DNA of 55,154 nucleotides from DATBFX01 sp036558305 (GCA_036558305.1 DATBFX010000566.1:1-55154), one strand, 5' to 3'. Shown: positions 9,136 through 17,844, counted from the first letter of the stretch. Notes: a model not told the origin generated them from the letters alone. Made by a program: numbers and translations.

Positions 9136-9918
9136 TCAGTGGGGGCCTGCCGAGGACGCTGGCGTGAACTGTACCAGCACCGACTCCAGCCCCTCCGGCT
9201 TCACCACGAAGCTGCCCCGGAACGGGTGCTGGGCGTCGGCCACGACGAACAGCAGCATCGCGATCGTGACCGTCAGCGCCCCCATGATCGCCCCCTGGGG
9301 GTAAGGGCTCTCCACGCCGAAGAGGAAGGCGAAGGCCACCACCAGTACCCCCCCGCCCAGCAGCACCACCCACAGGACGGAAGGCAGGCCGCTGTGGCTG
9401 GCCAGGACCCGCCCGCGGCGGGCAGCGGAGACCTCGTCGAGTTGGCTCAGCGATTCGCCGTACTGCTCCGCGTTCACGGCGGCGACGAGGTCCGGCTGTT
9501 CGTAGACCGCGAACAGGTCGTCCAGCGCCTGCGACGTCTTCGGGCTCGGGGCCTCCCCGTCCGCCATCGCCGGCCACTCCTCCTCGACCGCGGCCTCGGC
9601 GTAGCCGAGCAGCGCCTCGTGCGCTGCCGACCGCTGCCGCACCGGGAAGCCGTTGGCCAACCGGTAGAGTACGCCCACGGCGCTCGCCTCGCGGTCGGCC
9701 ACCTCGCGGGTAGCGGCGTAGTTCTCCCAGACGGCGATGACGACGAAGGCAAGGATCACCGCGTAAGTGACGCCGATCGTGGCGTAGACGAAGCCGGCGA
9801 CGTCGTGGTGGCGGGCGAGGGTCTGGTGGGAGACGAGGCGGCGGACGAGGACGACCGCCAGCAGCGTCAGCAGGAGGCTGCCCCCGACGATGACGATTCC
9901 CCCAACCACACCGTACAC
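9136..9918 (-). CDS. DUF4239 (bestrophin-like) membrane protein, copy 2
   Basis: This 260-residue paralogue of the protein at 5316-6119 has the same start (GTG at 9918 with GGGAGG upstream), the same helix pattern and long identical segments, such as SPKTSQALDDLFAVY and RRGRVLASHSGLPSVLW. Differences cluster in the middle region and in the short C-terminal tail, which here ends SSAGPH instead of the Pro/Thr repeat. Both copies remain open and both start sites are conserved, so both are probably expressed. The two downstream minus-strand neighbours, at 9979-10233 and 10340-10573, may form a loose cluster with it. Confidence 0.85.
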   Translation of the reverse strand: MYGVVGGIVIVGGSLLLTLLAVVLVRRLVSHQTLARHHDVAGFVYATIGVTYAVILAFVVIAVWENYAATREVADREASAVGVLYRLANGFPVRQRSAAHEALLGYAEAAVEEEWPAMADGEAPSPKTSQALDDLFAVYEQPDLVAAVNAEQYGESLSQLDEVSAARRGRVLASHSGLPSVLWVVLLGGGVLVVAFAFLFGVESPYPQGAIMGALTVTIAMLLFVVADAQHPFRGSFVVKPEGLESVLVQFTPASSAGPH

Positions 9919-9978
9919 GGCAAAACCTCCCGCGCGAACGGACCGGACCCATGGACGACCGGGTCGCGGCTGCGACTC

Positions 9979-10233
9979 CTAGTGCCGCAGCCCGCGGTGC
10001 CCCTCGTGGGGACGCTTGAAGAAGAACTGGGTGACGTAGTGGCTGTCGGCCCGCCAGGAGGCGGTCACCGACACCAGTTCCCACTCCTTGCCCCCCAGCT
10101 CCCCCACCGTAAACGGGAGCGCTCCCTTCGGCACGTCGTGGTGCGCCACCTGCTCGGGACCGGCGTACTGGATCCCGATCATGTCCCGCTCGCCGTCCTG
10201 GCTGACGACCGCGTACTCCCACTTTTGGGCCAT
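9979..10233 (-). CDS. Small DUF4177-like protein
   Basis: This is an 84-residue soluble protein. It begins MAQKWEYAVV and contains LGGKEWELVSVTAS, followed by a strand ending VTQFFFKRP. This KWEY...GWELV layout is the hallmark of the small DUF4177 domain, whose role is unknown. The ATG at 10233 follows a GGGGGAAGGG purine tract at somewhat long spacing. It lies 60 bases upstream of DUF4239 copy 2 on the same strand and could be cotranscribed with it. Confidence 0.75.
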   Translation of the reverse strand: MAQKWEYAVVSQDGERDMIGIQYAGPEQVAHHDVPKGALPFTVGELGGKEWELVSVTASWRADSHYVTQFFFKRPHEGHRGLRH

Positions 10234-10339
10234 GCCGCGCCGCCCTTCCCCCGTTGCCGGGCCGCCCGATCGGTGCGGCCGAGCGGCCCCCGTTTGTCGG
10301 GGACCTGCTGGTCCGCGCGATCGGCGTCCGCCCGCGCGC

Positions 10340-10573
10340 TCATTCCACGTACTGCGCCGCCTGCCCCTGGTAGGCCATCCGCTGGGCGAGGTCGTAGCGC
10401 GACCCCTTCTTGGCCGGCAGGAAGGCGCCGACCAGCCACAGCCAGGGGGCGAAGATGCCGACGATGCCGAGCACGGTGCGCCCCTTCTGGAAGGTCAGCG
10501 AGCAGACGGTGAACAGGCAGGTGATGTAGAGCGTGAACAGCATGACCCCGACCAACCATTCCCACCACGACAC
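10340..10573 (-). CDS. Small membrane protein, superinfection-immunity-like
   Basis: This 77-residue protein has two predicted membrane helices, about residues 5-24 (WLVGVMLFTLYITCLFTV) and 32-50 (TVLGIVGIFAPWLWLVGAFL). The KGRTVLGIVGIF...GAFLPAK motif resembles the small Imm_superinfect-type membrane proteins of bacteria and phages, in which a KxG pair is followed by a Pro-containing helix. The GTG at 10573 is chosen because AAGGAG lies 6 nt upstream. The family role is suggestive only. A dispersed repeat occupies the upstream region. Confidence 0.65.
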   Translation of the reverse strand: MSWWEWLVGVMLFTLYITCLFTVCSLTFQKGRTVLGIVGIFAPWLWLVGAFLPAKKGSRYDLAQRMAYQGQAAQYVE

Positions 10574-10604
10574 AACGGTTCTCCTTCCGATGTCACGAAC
10601 GTAC

Positions 10605-11065
10605 ACGCCCGGAGCAATCGCCCGCGCGGTCGCACGCGCAGTCGGTGCCGCGGACACGAGACCGCAGGGCCCACGCGGCCGTGCCGGACCGGTTCTGAAT
10701 TGACCGCGTCGGCCAGACGGCGTCGGGCCACGCATTGGTGACCCCACAATGGTGCCGGAGCACGGGCGTAACGGCATGGGCCGAAAGGCGTAATCGGCGG
10801 CCGGCGATCCGCGCGTGGCGCACGGGTGGCAAGGGAACCGACCCATCCGTGTCGTGACCGTGGCCGATGGGGGTGACCCGCTCGCCGAGGTGGCGGCCAT
10901 GCGCCGCATTGGGATTCCCGACTCGACAAAGCCCCAGGCACGACCTCCGGCATTCGATTACACCCTTGGATGGGGGCGGCTACGACTTTCCTCCACGTAT
11001 CGTGCCCAAGGCACGATCATCCCGGCTCATGGCCGGAGACGCCGGAGGGGTGGGCGTCCGCCGCA
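10605..11065. repeat. Most complete copy of the dispersed ~450-bp repeat
   Basis: This intergenic block aligns on its left with 5012-5205 and on its right with 6218-6515, and the core motif (here GCGTAACGGCATGGGCCGAAAGGCGTAATCGG, split by a few changes) joins the two halves at about 10767-10800. An inverted counterpart of the core (CCCTTGGATG, GGCTACGACTTTCC) sits near 10963-10992. There is no protein-like frame. It lies between a minus-strand gene and the plus-strand glucosidase, and it accounts for nearly all of the 10574-11189 gap. Confidence 0.65.
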
Positions 11066-11189
11066 ATCGGCGCGGCGCGCGATCACGCGATGGGCCTTGG
11101 GCCGGGGCCCCAAGGAACGTCGATGCGCGCAACGACCGGCGCGACGCGGATGCGGCTGATCCTTCGGGACGAGGAACGGAGAGGCAACG

Positions 11190-13877
11190 GTGAGTACGAC
11201 GACGTCTTCCAACCGCCGGACGGAGCCGATCGCCCCGGAATGGCGCCGGTGGGGCCCATACCTCTCGGAGCGCCAGTGGGGCACGGTCCGCGAAGACTAT
11301 TCGGCGTACGGCGAAGCGTGGGACTCCTTCCCGCACGACCACGCGCGGTCCCGCGCCTACCGCTGGGGCGAGGACGGCATTTTCGGCGTCAGCGACGAGC
11401 ACCAACGCCTCTGCTTCGCCCTCGCGCTCTGGAACGGCGCCGACCCCATCCTCAAGGAGCGCCTCTTCGGTCTCACCGGCAGCGAGGGCAACCACGGTGA
11501 GGACGTCAAAGAGCTCTACTACTACCTCGACAACACGCCGACCCACGCCTGGATGCAGGGCCTCTACAAGTACCCGCAGCGCGCCTACCCCTACGCCGAC
11601 CTGGTCGAGACCAACCGTGCCCGTGGCCGGGACCAACCGGAGTACGAGCTGCTCGACACCGGCGTCTTCGCCGAGGACCGCTACTTCGACGTCGTTGTCG
11701 AGTACGCCAAAGCCGCACCCGACGACCTCCTCGTCCGCATCACGGCGGCGAACCGCGGTCCGGAGGCGGCGACGCTCCACCTCCTGCCGACCCTCTGGTT
11801 CCGCAACACCTGGGACTGGGGCCACGGGGCGCACCGGCCCGAACTGCACGCGAGCGACGGTGGGCCGGACCACCGCCTCGTTCGGGCGACCTGCCACACC
11901 GTCGGCACCTACTGGCTCGCCTGCGCCGGCTCCCCCGATCTCCTCTTCACGGAGAACGAGTCCAACACCGAACGCCTCTGGGGCGTGCCCAACCGGTCGC
12001 CCTACGTCAAGGACGGCATCGGCGAGGCCGTCGTCAACGGCCGGACGGGGGCGGTCAACCCGGACGCGGTCGGCACCAAGGTCGCTGCCCACTACGTGCT
12101 CGACATCGCCCCCGGCGGCACGGAAACGATCCGCCTTCGCCTCTCGCACAAGGCGCACGGTCGCCCCTTCGCCGGGGTCGACGAGACCTTTGCGGCGCGC
12201 AGGGAGGAAGCCGACGACCTCTACGCCTCCCTCGGCGCCGGTCTGACCGACGAGGAGCGGCGCGTCCAACGGCAGGCACTGGCCGGGCTCCTCTGGAGCA
12301 AACAGTTCTACCACTACGAGATCGCGCGCTGGCTCGACGGCGATCCGGGCCATCCGCAGCCGCCCGCGTCGCGCAAGCGCGGCCGCAACACCGCCTGGCA
12401 CCACCTCAACAACGTCGACGTCATCTCCATGCCCGATAAGTGGGAATACCCCTGGTACGCCGCCTGGGACCTTGCCTTCCACACCGTCGCGCTGGCATTG
12501 GTCGATCCCGGCTTCGCCAAGAATCAGCTCTTGCTGCTCGTCCGCGAGTGGTACATGCACCCCAACGGGCAACTCCCCGCCTACGAATGGGCCTTCGGGG
12601 ATGTCAACCCGCCCGTCCAGGCCTGGGCTGCCTGGCAGGTCTACAACACCGAAAAGCGCGCCACCGGCACGGGCGACCGCGCTTTCCTGGAGCGGGTCTT
12701 CCACAAGCTGATCCTCAACTTCACCTGGTGGGTGAACCGCAAGGACAGCGAGGGGCACAACGTCTTCCAGGGCGGGTTCCTCGGCCTCGACAACATCGGC
12801 GTCTTCGACCGCTCCCAGGCGCTGCCGACCGGCGGCACCCTGGAGCAGTCGGACGCGACCGCCTGGATGGGCGCCTACTCCCTCAACCTCCTGGCGATCG
12901 CGCTGGAGTTGGCGCGCGAGGACCCCGTCTACGAGGACGTGGCCTCCAAGTTCTTCGAACACTTCCTCTACATCGCCGGGGCGATGAACAACCTCGGCGG
13001 CGACGGCATCGAGCTCTGGGAGGAGGAGGACGGCTTCTACTACGACGTCCTCCTCCTCCCCGACGGCTCGCACCCCCGCCTCAAGGTCCGCTCCCTCGTC
13101 GGGCTGATGCCGTTGCTGGCGGTCGAGACGACGGAACCCGAGTGGCACGAGCTTCTCCCCGATTTCGATGGCCGCCTCTGCTGGTTCCTCGAGCACCGCC
13201 GCGATCTCGCCGGGCTCGTCCCGAGCTGGGAGGAGCCCGGTCACGGCAAGCGTCGCCTCCTCGCCCTCGTCCACGGCCACCGGATGAAGCAACTCCTGCG
13301 GCGGATGCTCGATCCCGACGAGTTCTTGAGCGACTACGGCATCCGCGCCCTGAGCAAGGAGCACGAAGCACACCCCTACGAGTTCCCGGTCGGCGGCACG
13401 GTCTACAACGTCCGCTACGAACCGGCCGAGTCGAGCACCGGGCTCTTCGGCGGCAACTCGAACTGGCGCGGCCCGATCTGGTTCCCGATCAACTACCTCC
13501 TGATCGAATCGCTCCGCCGTTTCCACCATTACTACGGCGACGACTTCCGGGTCGAATGCCCGACCGGCTCCGGCACGATGCTGACCCTCCTGGCGGTTGC
13601 CGACGAGCTCTCGCGCCGACTGATCTCCATCTTCCTGCCCGGTCCCGACGGCCGCCGTCCCGTCTTCGGCCCCGGCAATGGCGCAAAGGACGACCCCGAC
13701 TGGCAGAACAACCTCCTCTTCTACGAGTACTTCCACGGCGACACCGGCGCCGGCGTCGGCGCCAGCCACCAGACCGGCTGGACCGCCCTCGTGGCCAACC
13801 TCCTCGCCGAGCAAGCGAGCCGCCGGGTGGAGGACGCTCGGGAGAAGGCAGCGAAACCGGACCCGGTCTTCGTATAA
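11190..13877 (+). CDS. GH63-like (MGH1-type) glucosidase
   Basis: This is an 895-residue soluble glycoside hydrolase of the (alpha/alpha)6-barrel GH63/GH37 type, which removes alpha-glucosyl units from oligosaccharides or glucosyl conjugates. It opens with RRWGPYLSERQWGTVREDYS and YRWGEDGIFGVSD (about 20-69), seen in bacterial GH63-like enzymes. The barrel carries EWAFGDVNPPVQAW (about 466-479), whose Asp aligns with the usual general acid, and GGNSNWRGPIWFP (about 753-765). The YEYFHGDTGAG segment near 844-854 carries the probable second catalytic Glu. There is no signal peptide, so it is cytoplasmic. The start is a GTG with GGAGAGG upstream. Trehalose- or glycogen-related substrates fit the debranching enzyme at 18519, but specificity is not determined. 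Its 3' end is duplicated at 8852-9007. Confidence 0.9.
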   Translation: MSTTTSSNRRTEPIAPEWRRWGPYLSERQWGTVREDYSAYGEAWDSFPHDHARSRAYRWGEDGIFGVSDEHQRLCFALALWNGADPILKERLFGLTGSEGNHGEDVKELYYYLDNTPTHAWMQGLYKYPQRAYPYADLVETNRARGRDQPEYELLDTGVFAEDRYFDVVVEYAKAAPDDLLVRITAANRGPEAATLHLLPTLWFRNTWDWGHGAHRPELHASDGGPDHRLVRATCHTVGTYWLACAGSPDLLFTENESNTERLWGVPNRSPYVKDGIGEAVVNGRTGAVNPDAVGTKVAAHYVLDIAPGGTETIRLRLSHKAHGRPFAGVDETFAARREEADDLYASLGAGLTDEERRVQRQALAGLLWSKQFYHYEIARWLDGDPGHPQPPASRKRGRNTAWHHLNNVDVISMPDKWEYPWYAAWDLAFHTVALALVDPGFAKNQLLLLVREWYMHPNGQLPAYEWAFGDVNPPVQAWAAWQVYNTEKRATGTGDRAFLERVFHKLILNFTWWVNRKDSEGHNVFQGGFLGLDNIGVFDRSQALPTGGTLEQSDATAWMGAYSLNLLAIALELAREDPVYEDVASKFFEHFLYIAGAMNNLGGDGIELWEEEDGFYYDVLLLPDGSHPRLKVRSLVGLMPLLAVETTEPEWHELLPDFDGRLCWFLEHRRDLAGLVPSWEEPGHGKRRLLALVHGHRMKQLLRRMLDPDEFLSDYGIRALSKEHEAHPYEFPVGGTVYNVRYEPAESSTGLFGGNSNWRGPIWFPINYLLIESLRRFHHYYGDDFRVECPTGSGTMLTLLAVADELSRRLISIFLPGPDGRRPVFGPGNGAKDDPDWQNNLLFYEYFHGDTGAGVGASHQTGWTALVANLLAEQASRRVEDAREKAAKPDPVFV

Positions 13878-14021
13878 CGAGATCGTCGCCACAATCTTGG
13901 CCGTCAGGGGGCGAGCGCCGCGGAGGTGGGTCCGTGGCCGGTGGAGCAGGCATAGGTCGCTCGTGCGGCCACGATCCGGCCTTTGCTTCAACCAGGCTCA
14001 GTGGCTCGTCGAAAGCCGTTT

Positions 14022-14037
14022 GCCGGCGAGCGCCGGC
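14022..14037 (-). terminator. Short GC palindrome after the channel gene
   Basis: A perfect GCCGGC-GAGC-GCCGGC hairpin ends two bases beyond the stop of the minus-strand channel gene, and a short AAAC run follows on that strand. It is a weak candidate for a transcription end between the two convergent genes. Confidence 0.3.
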
Positions 14038-14038
14038 A

Positions 14039-15124
14039 TCACAGCACCGGGATCAGCAGGATCGCGGTGCCCACCAGGAACAACCCGAACAGGGCGATCG
14101 CCACGAGGCGGTCGAGTCGCTGGGCGCGGGCCGCCTCCGCTTCGCCCGTGCGCACCCAGTGAGAGGTAAGGATCGTCGTCGCGATCAGGCCGACCACCAC
14201 GAGGTAGGCCAGGGCGTAGATCTTGTCGAGCAGGACCAGCCCGCCGATTTCGGGCAGCGTCGAGGTGTACGTCTGTTGCAGGAAGACCAGCGTCAGCAGC
14301 GCCGTCGCCGGACCCGCCAGCCGGACCTCCGTGTAGGTCGGGTGGACGACCAGTACGCTGCAACCGAGGAGGAGCACGATCAGCAGCGGCAAGAGGAGCT
14401 TCCAGCGGAAGAAGCTCGGCGGTCGTTCGATCCGCAAGGTGAACTCGGCCCGCGAATACTCCGGCGCGCCCGCGCTGGTGTCGCCGAAATTCGTCGCGTA
14501 CTGGTACCGATGCTCCGCCAGGCTCCAGCCGGTAATCTGCCACCCAGGCAATTGGAGCTGGGGGTTGATGTTGGACTGTTCGACGTCGGGGACGTAGACC
14601 TGTTGGTCGCTGGAATACGTCGAGTCTTCGATCTTGATGGTCAAGGCGTGCTTGTCCAGCGGGTAATCCTCCAGCGAGAGCGGTTCGAAGAACTGACCCT
14701 GGACGTGGAACTGCTGCATGCGCTCGCCGCTGGGCAGGACGATCGGCTCCGGATTGAGCTGCCGCATCGTCAGCCCCCAACGCTCGACGGAGTTGAGGAG
14801 CTCGATCGTCGGTGTCGGGTCGCGCTCGCCCCGCCAGCGCATCCAGAGGTAGAAGTCAGCCTCATAGGTGCTCTGCTGCTGGTCGAGCCCGTGCACCTCC
14901 ACCACGTAGAGACCCACCGTCACCCGCAGCGGTCCGGTTGCCTCTCCGCCGGGAACAGACCCGTTCGTTGCCACGGGCGACGCGGCCGGCGTCGCGACGT
15001 GAGCCGCGGCCGGCGGCGCGGTGCCGCGCCGAACCGGGCCGATCAGCAAGCCAACCGCCAGCAGCACGCAGGCGACCACCACCTGGGCCGCGGGTGTCGG
15101 GAAGCGGCTGCGCGGCGCGCTCAC
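14039..15124 (-). CDS. Prokaryotic pentameric ligand-gated ion channel (Cys-loop family homologue)
   Basis: This 361-residue protein has the full pLGIC layout. An N-terminal signal or anchor (about 12-30) is followed by an Ala/Thr/Pro linker (TPAASPVA). The extracellular beta-sandwich (about 65-235) includes the DFYLWMRW strand (90-97) and EDYPLDKHALTIKIED (152-167), which is the Cys-loop equivalent without cysteines, as in bacterial members. Four helices follow: M1 238-260 (WKLLLPLLIVLLLG), M2 about 268-288 (ATALLTLVFLQQTYTSTLP, with the Pro that ends M2), M3 about 299-318 (LLDKIYALAYLVVVG) and M4 340-360. The family forms ligand- or proton-gated ion pores. Translation starts at a GTG overlapping the stop of the upstream small gene, so the two are coupled. 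The ligand is unknown. Confidence 0.85.
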   Translation of the reverse strand: MSAPRSRFPTPAAQVVVACVLLAVGLLIGPVRRGTAPPAAAHVATPAASPVATNGSVPGGEATGPLRVTVGLYVVEVHGLDQQQSTYEADFYLWMRWRGERDPTPTIELLNSVERWGLTMRQLNPEPIVLPSGERMQQFHVQGQFFEPLSLEDYPLDKHALTIKIEDSTYSSDQQVYVPDVEQSNINPQLQLPGWQITGWSLAEHRYQYATNFGDTSAGAPEYSRAEFTLRIERPPSFFRWKLLLPLLIVLLLGCSVLVVHPTYTEVRLAGPATALLTLVFLQQTYTSTLPEIGGLVLLDKIYALAYLVVVGLIATTILTSHWVRTGEAEAARAQRLDRLVAIALFGLFLVGTAILLIPVL

Positions 15125-15369
15125 CCTCCCGCCTTCGCCAATGCCTCGCGCGCGGCTCGCAATGCCAGCACCGGCAGGAATGTCTTGACCCGCGCCCCTT
15201 CGAATGCGGCGATCGCCCCCGGCGCGACCGCCGCCAGGTCGACGCCCGGCGGCGGCCCACCGGGGTATTCGCGCTCCAGGTCAAGGCGTACGCGCGCCGC
15301 CGGTGCCCGACAGGTCGTCGTCGAGGTCGCGAACAGGACCGAGACGACCGCCTCCGTCGCCGTCTCCAT
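15121..15369 (-). CDS. Small three-helix-bundle dimerisation domain protein
   Basis: This 82-residue protein has a Thr-rich start (METATEAVVSVLF), then RVRLDLEREYPG, a short helix and FEGARVKTFLPVLALRAAREAL. The last segment matches the ARV-x-x-FxPVLxxRxARExL pattern of small actinobacterial and Chloroflexota proteins called three-helix bundle dimerisation domain proteins, which have no assigned function. The ATG at 15369 follows AAAGGGGAA. Its TGA overlaps the GTG start of the channel gene by two bases (GTGA), which strongly implies cotranslation and a possible functional link to the channel. Confidence 0.7.
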   Translation of the reverse strand: METATEAVVSVLFATSTTTCRAPAARVRLDLEREYPGGPPPGVDLAAVAPGAIAAFEGARVKTFLPVLALRAAREALAKAGG

Positions 15370-15492
15370 TGTGCTTCCCCTTTCAACCTGCCGGCGCGGA
15401 TGCACCCGTTCGCCGGTGGCTTCTCAGCACCGCTCGTCAACCCAGGAGTTCGACAGACGTGTTTGCGGGAGGCGCGCCGGGTACCGTGTTGC

Positions 15493-17580
15493 TCACGAGC
15501 CGACGGCCGCCGGTGCGGCCTGACCGGCCGGCGGTTGACCGGTCATCGCGGTCCGCCACCCCTTGAGGACGGCGTACAACCCGGCGGCACCGACGATCGG
15601 CTCCGTGGGCGCGGCGAACCGGGCGGGATAGAGCACGAACGGCTGCGTCTGCGTCCCGCCCAGCCCGCCGTGGCAGCCGACCAGTTCCTCGAAGGCGGCC
15701 ACCTCTCCGGTTTTGGGGTCGTAGAGGCTCATCACCAGGATGTCCGGCGCGGTCGCGAACCCGTCGCCCCGCTTCAAATGGCGCGGGGCATTGGGCCCGA
15801 ATGTGGCCACGGGGTCCTTGCCGACGGCGTAGTCCTGGTCGAGATAGCGGATGCCTTCCGGCCCGATCACGATCCCGCCGTCGGTTTCCGAATGGACCAT
15901 GACGAAGCCGATCCCTTCGTGACGCGCCAGGCCGTTCAGCAGACCCGGGAAGGCCGCGGTGATCTCCTCGTACGTCATCCGCTGCTTCCAGGCGGGGAAC
16001 GAGATCAGGCCGAGATTCCCGGACGCCAGGACGACGACGTCGGCGGCCGCGAACTGTTGCCGTTCGCCGGGTTTGGCGCCGTCTTCCTCGGGGCCGAGGT
16101 CGACTTCCCCGTCGCGCGTCCGTCCGCGCATTGCGCGCTTCAGGAGGCGCGCCGTTCGCCCGTCCTGACGGGCAGCCTCGGTCAAGGCAAGGTTGACGGT
16201 TCCCCAGTCCTCGACGTTCTTCTCGGCGCTCGCGACCCGATTCTCGGGCGAGATCAGCGACGTCACAAGATCGGACAGCGTCTGACCGTAGCGTTGCTTG
16301 AAGGTCGCACCCATGCTCTGCCCGTGGTCGGAGAGGACCACGAAATGGTACGGACGAGGCGCCGATTTCGCGGCCTGCTCCAGCTTCGCGAAGGCGCGGT
16401 CCAACGTGCGAAGGACTTTCAAGGCATCGGGGCGGTCGATGCCGGAATGGTGGGCGACTTCGTCGTAGGCGAAGAACGTGTTGTAGACCGCCGGTACCCC
16501 CTTGAACATGTCGGAGATCAGCATGAAGAGACTGGCTTCCTGCATCACCGTCGTCGTGCTGGAGCGGACGAGGGCGTATTTGAATTTCCGTTTGATCCGC
16601 GGGAGCTCGTCCCGGCGCACCTGGCGCCGGGCCTGGTACCGCTCGCGCACCACGTCCCCGGCGAAGAGCGCGAGCGTGCGGGAGAAGGTGTACGGGTTGC
16701 TGTAGTAGGCGACGTAGCTCCGCGACGTGTTGCGGGTGCGATCGCCGACGGCACTGAACGTGCAGAGGCAGTCGGGGGCGTCACCCGAGAAGGCGTTCCA
16801 TCGACTCGCCCCGTCGGGCGCCAGCAACCCGTCGCCGTTGGAAAGCCGCCGCTCCAACTCGCGCGCGGTCTCCATCTTGCTGGAGACCATCAGCTTGCCC
16901 GCGCCCTTGTCGTACCAGCGGAAGGCGGGAATACCGGTGTTGTCGCCGAGGAGGATGCCGGCCTGGCTGGCGGACGTCTGCGACGAAAGGTCCGGCTCCC
17001 ACGGCAGGAGCTTGTGGGACCCTTCGTCGAGCCAGCGCTTGACCGTCGGCATGTAGCCGCCGTCGAGGGCTTGCTGCAGGATCGGCTGGGCGAGACCGTC
17101 GATCTCCAGGAAGAGCACGCCGGGAGCATCCGATTTCGGCGTCGAGGCGAAGGTCTTTTTGAGCGGGCGAACGACAAACCAGTCGTACCCGGCGGCATCG
17201 TCGAGCGAGAAGAGGGCCGCGACGAAGACGTTGCCGATCGTCATTCCCAGGGTGACCAGGATACCGGTCCAGACGTCGTCGACGGTGACGTCGCCGATAC
17301 CGAGTTGGGCGACGACCCAGATCACGACGCCGGTCAGCAGGAAGGTGATGACCGGAAACAGCAGGGGATGGAACCGTCCCGCGAAGTGGTAGATGAACGG
17401 CCAGGCGACCGCCAGCGCCACCGTGATGACGATGGCGCCGACGACACCACCCCACGAACGCCCCACCGAGAAACCGGGCAGGACCCAGGCGAGCACGACC
17501 AGGATGAACGCCTGGATGACGGCAGCCTCGATGGCCCAGCGAACGAAGCGGCCCATGGACGCATCCTCGTCGATTGCCAT
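15493..17580 (-). CDS. Holin superfamily IV membrane domain fused to an alkaline-phosphatase-type phosphodiesterase
   Basis: This is a 695-residue two-domain membrane enzyme. Residues about 14-125 hold four hydrophobic helices (VIQAFILVVLAWVLPGFSVG, AIVITVALAVAWPFIYHFAG and two more), matching the small four-helix holin family IV domain. From about 153 a phosphodiesterase of the alkaline-phosphatase superfamily follows. It begins GVLFLEIDGLA (metal-binding Asp161), has a Ser/Thr-rich nucleophile region (LSSQTSASQAG), and then NTFFAYDEVAHHSG and VVLSDHGQSMG with the Asp and His metal ligands. The start is an ATG; GTCGACGAGGATGC lies just inside the frame, so an ATG 24 nt in (MGRFVRW) is an alternative. 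The enzymatic domain would face one side of the membrane; the substrate is unknown, with nucleotide or glycolipid phosphodiesters being typical. Confidence 0.82.
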   Translation of the reverse strand: MAIDEDASMGRFVRWAIEAAVIQAFILVVLAWVLPGFSVGRSWGGVVGAIVITVALAVAWPFIYHFAGRFHPLLFPVITFLLTGVVIWVVAQLGIGDVTVDDVWTGILVTLGMTIGNVFVAALFSLDDAAGYDWFVVRPLKKTFASTPKSDAPGVLFLEIDGLAQPILQQALDGGYMPTVKRWLDEGSHKLLPWEPDLSSQTSASQAGILLGDNTGIPAFRWYDKGAGKLMVSSKMETARELERRLSNGDGLLAPDGASRWNAFSGDAPDCLCTFSAVGDRTRNTSRSYVAYYSNPYTFSRTLALFAGDVVRERYQARRQVRRDELPRIKRKFKYALVRSSTTTVMQEASLFMLISDMFKGVPAVYNTFFAYDEVAHHSGIDRPDALKVLRTLDRAFAKLEQAAKSAPRPYHFVVLSDHGQSMGATFKQRYGQTLSDLVTSLISPENRVASAEKNVEDWGTVNLALTEAARQDGRTARLLKRAMRGRTRDGEVDLGPEEDGAKPGERQQFAAADVVVLASGNLGLISFPAWKQRMTYEEITAAFPGLLNGLARHEGIGFVMVHSETDGGIVIGPEGIRYLDQDYAVGKDPVATFGPNAPRHLKRGDGFATAPDILVMSLYDPKTGEVAAFEELVGCHGGLGGTQTQPFVLYPARFAAPTEPIVGAAGLYAVLKGWRTAMTGQPPAGQAAPAAVGS

Positions 17581-17675
17581 TCACGCGTCGGTCGCCCCGT
17601 GCGCGTCGCATGGCGGACCAGTGTGGCCACGGTGACCTTGTCTCCACACCCAGGCTAACACGGTAGCCGGGTCCG

Positions 17676-17778
17676 AGTCGTATTCGCATCCTTCCAAGGG
17701 CGCATTCCCCGGTTTGTTGACACCCCGTGTACCGGGGCCGCGGAGCGAATACGCCCTTGGAAGGATGCGCGTACGACT
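17676..17778. repeat. Large inverted repeat between divergent genes
   Basis: Two 32-nt arms, 17676-17707 and 17747-17778, are inverted copies matching at 29 of 32 positions. The left arm reads AGTCGTATTCGCATCC, then TTCCAAGGGCGCATTC. A nested shorter repeat (CCCCGGT...ACCGGGG) lies in the loop. The arms are versions of the core motif of the dispersed repeat at 5012, 6218 and 10605. Loop bases include TTGACA (about 17718-17723), a possible -35 element. It lies between the divergent phosphodiesterase and DUF1269 genes. Confidence 0.8.
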
Positions 17779-17844
17779 GACCGCCCCCTAATCTGCCGGG
17801 GCGAGGGCCGTTTCGTGCTGCGGTTTGAGGGGTGGGAGGAATCG

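Noticed and set aside
9070..10512. Open frame of 480 codons on the plus strand across DUF4239 copy 2
   Set aside because: It is the complement of the DUF4239, DUF4177-like and small membrane protein genes, which have good starts and family similarity.
10980..13991. Very long open frame on the minus strand opposite the glucosidase gene
   Set aside because: It is antisense to a clear GH63 protein and shows the low-complexity composition of a GC-rich shadow frame, with no recognisable domain.
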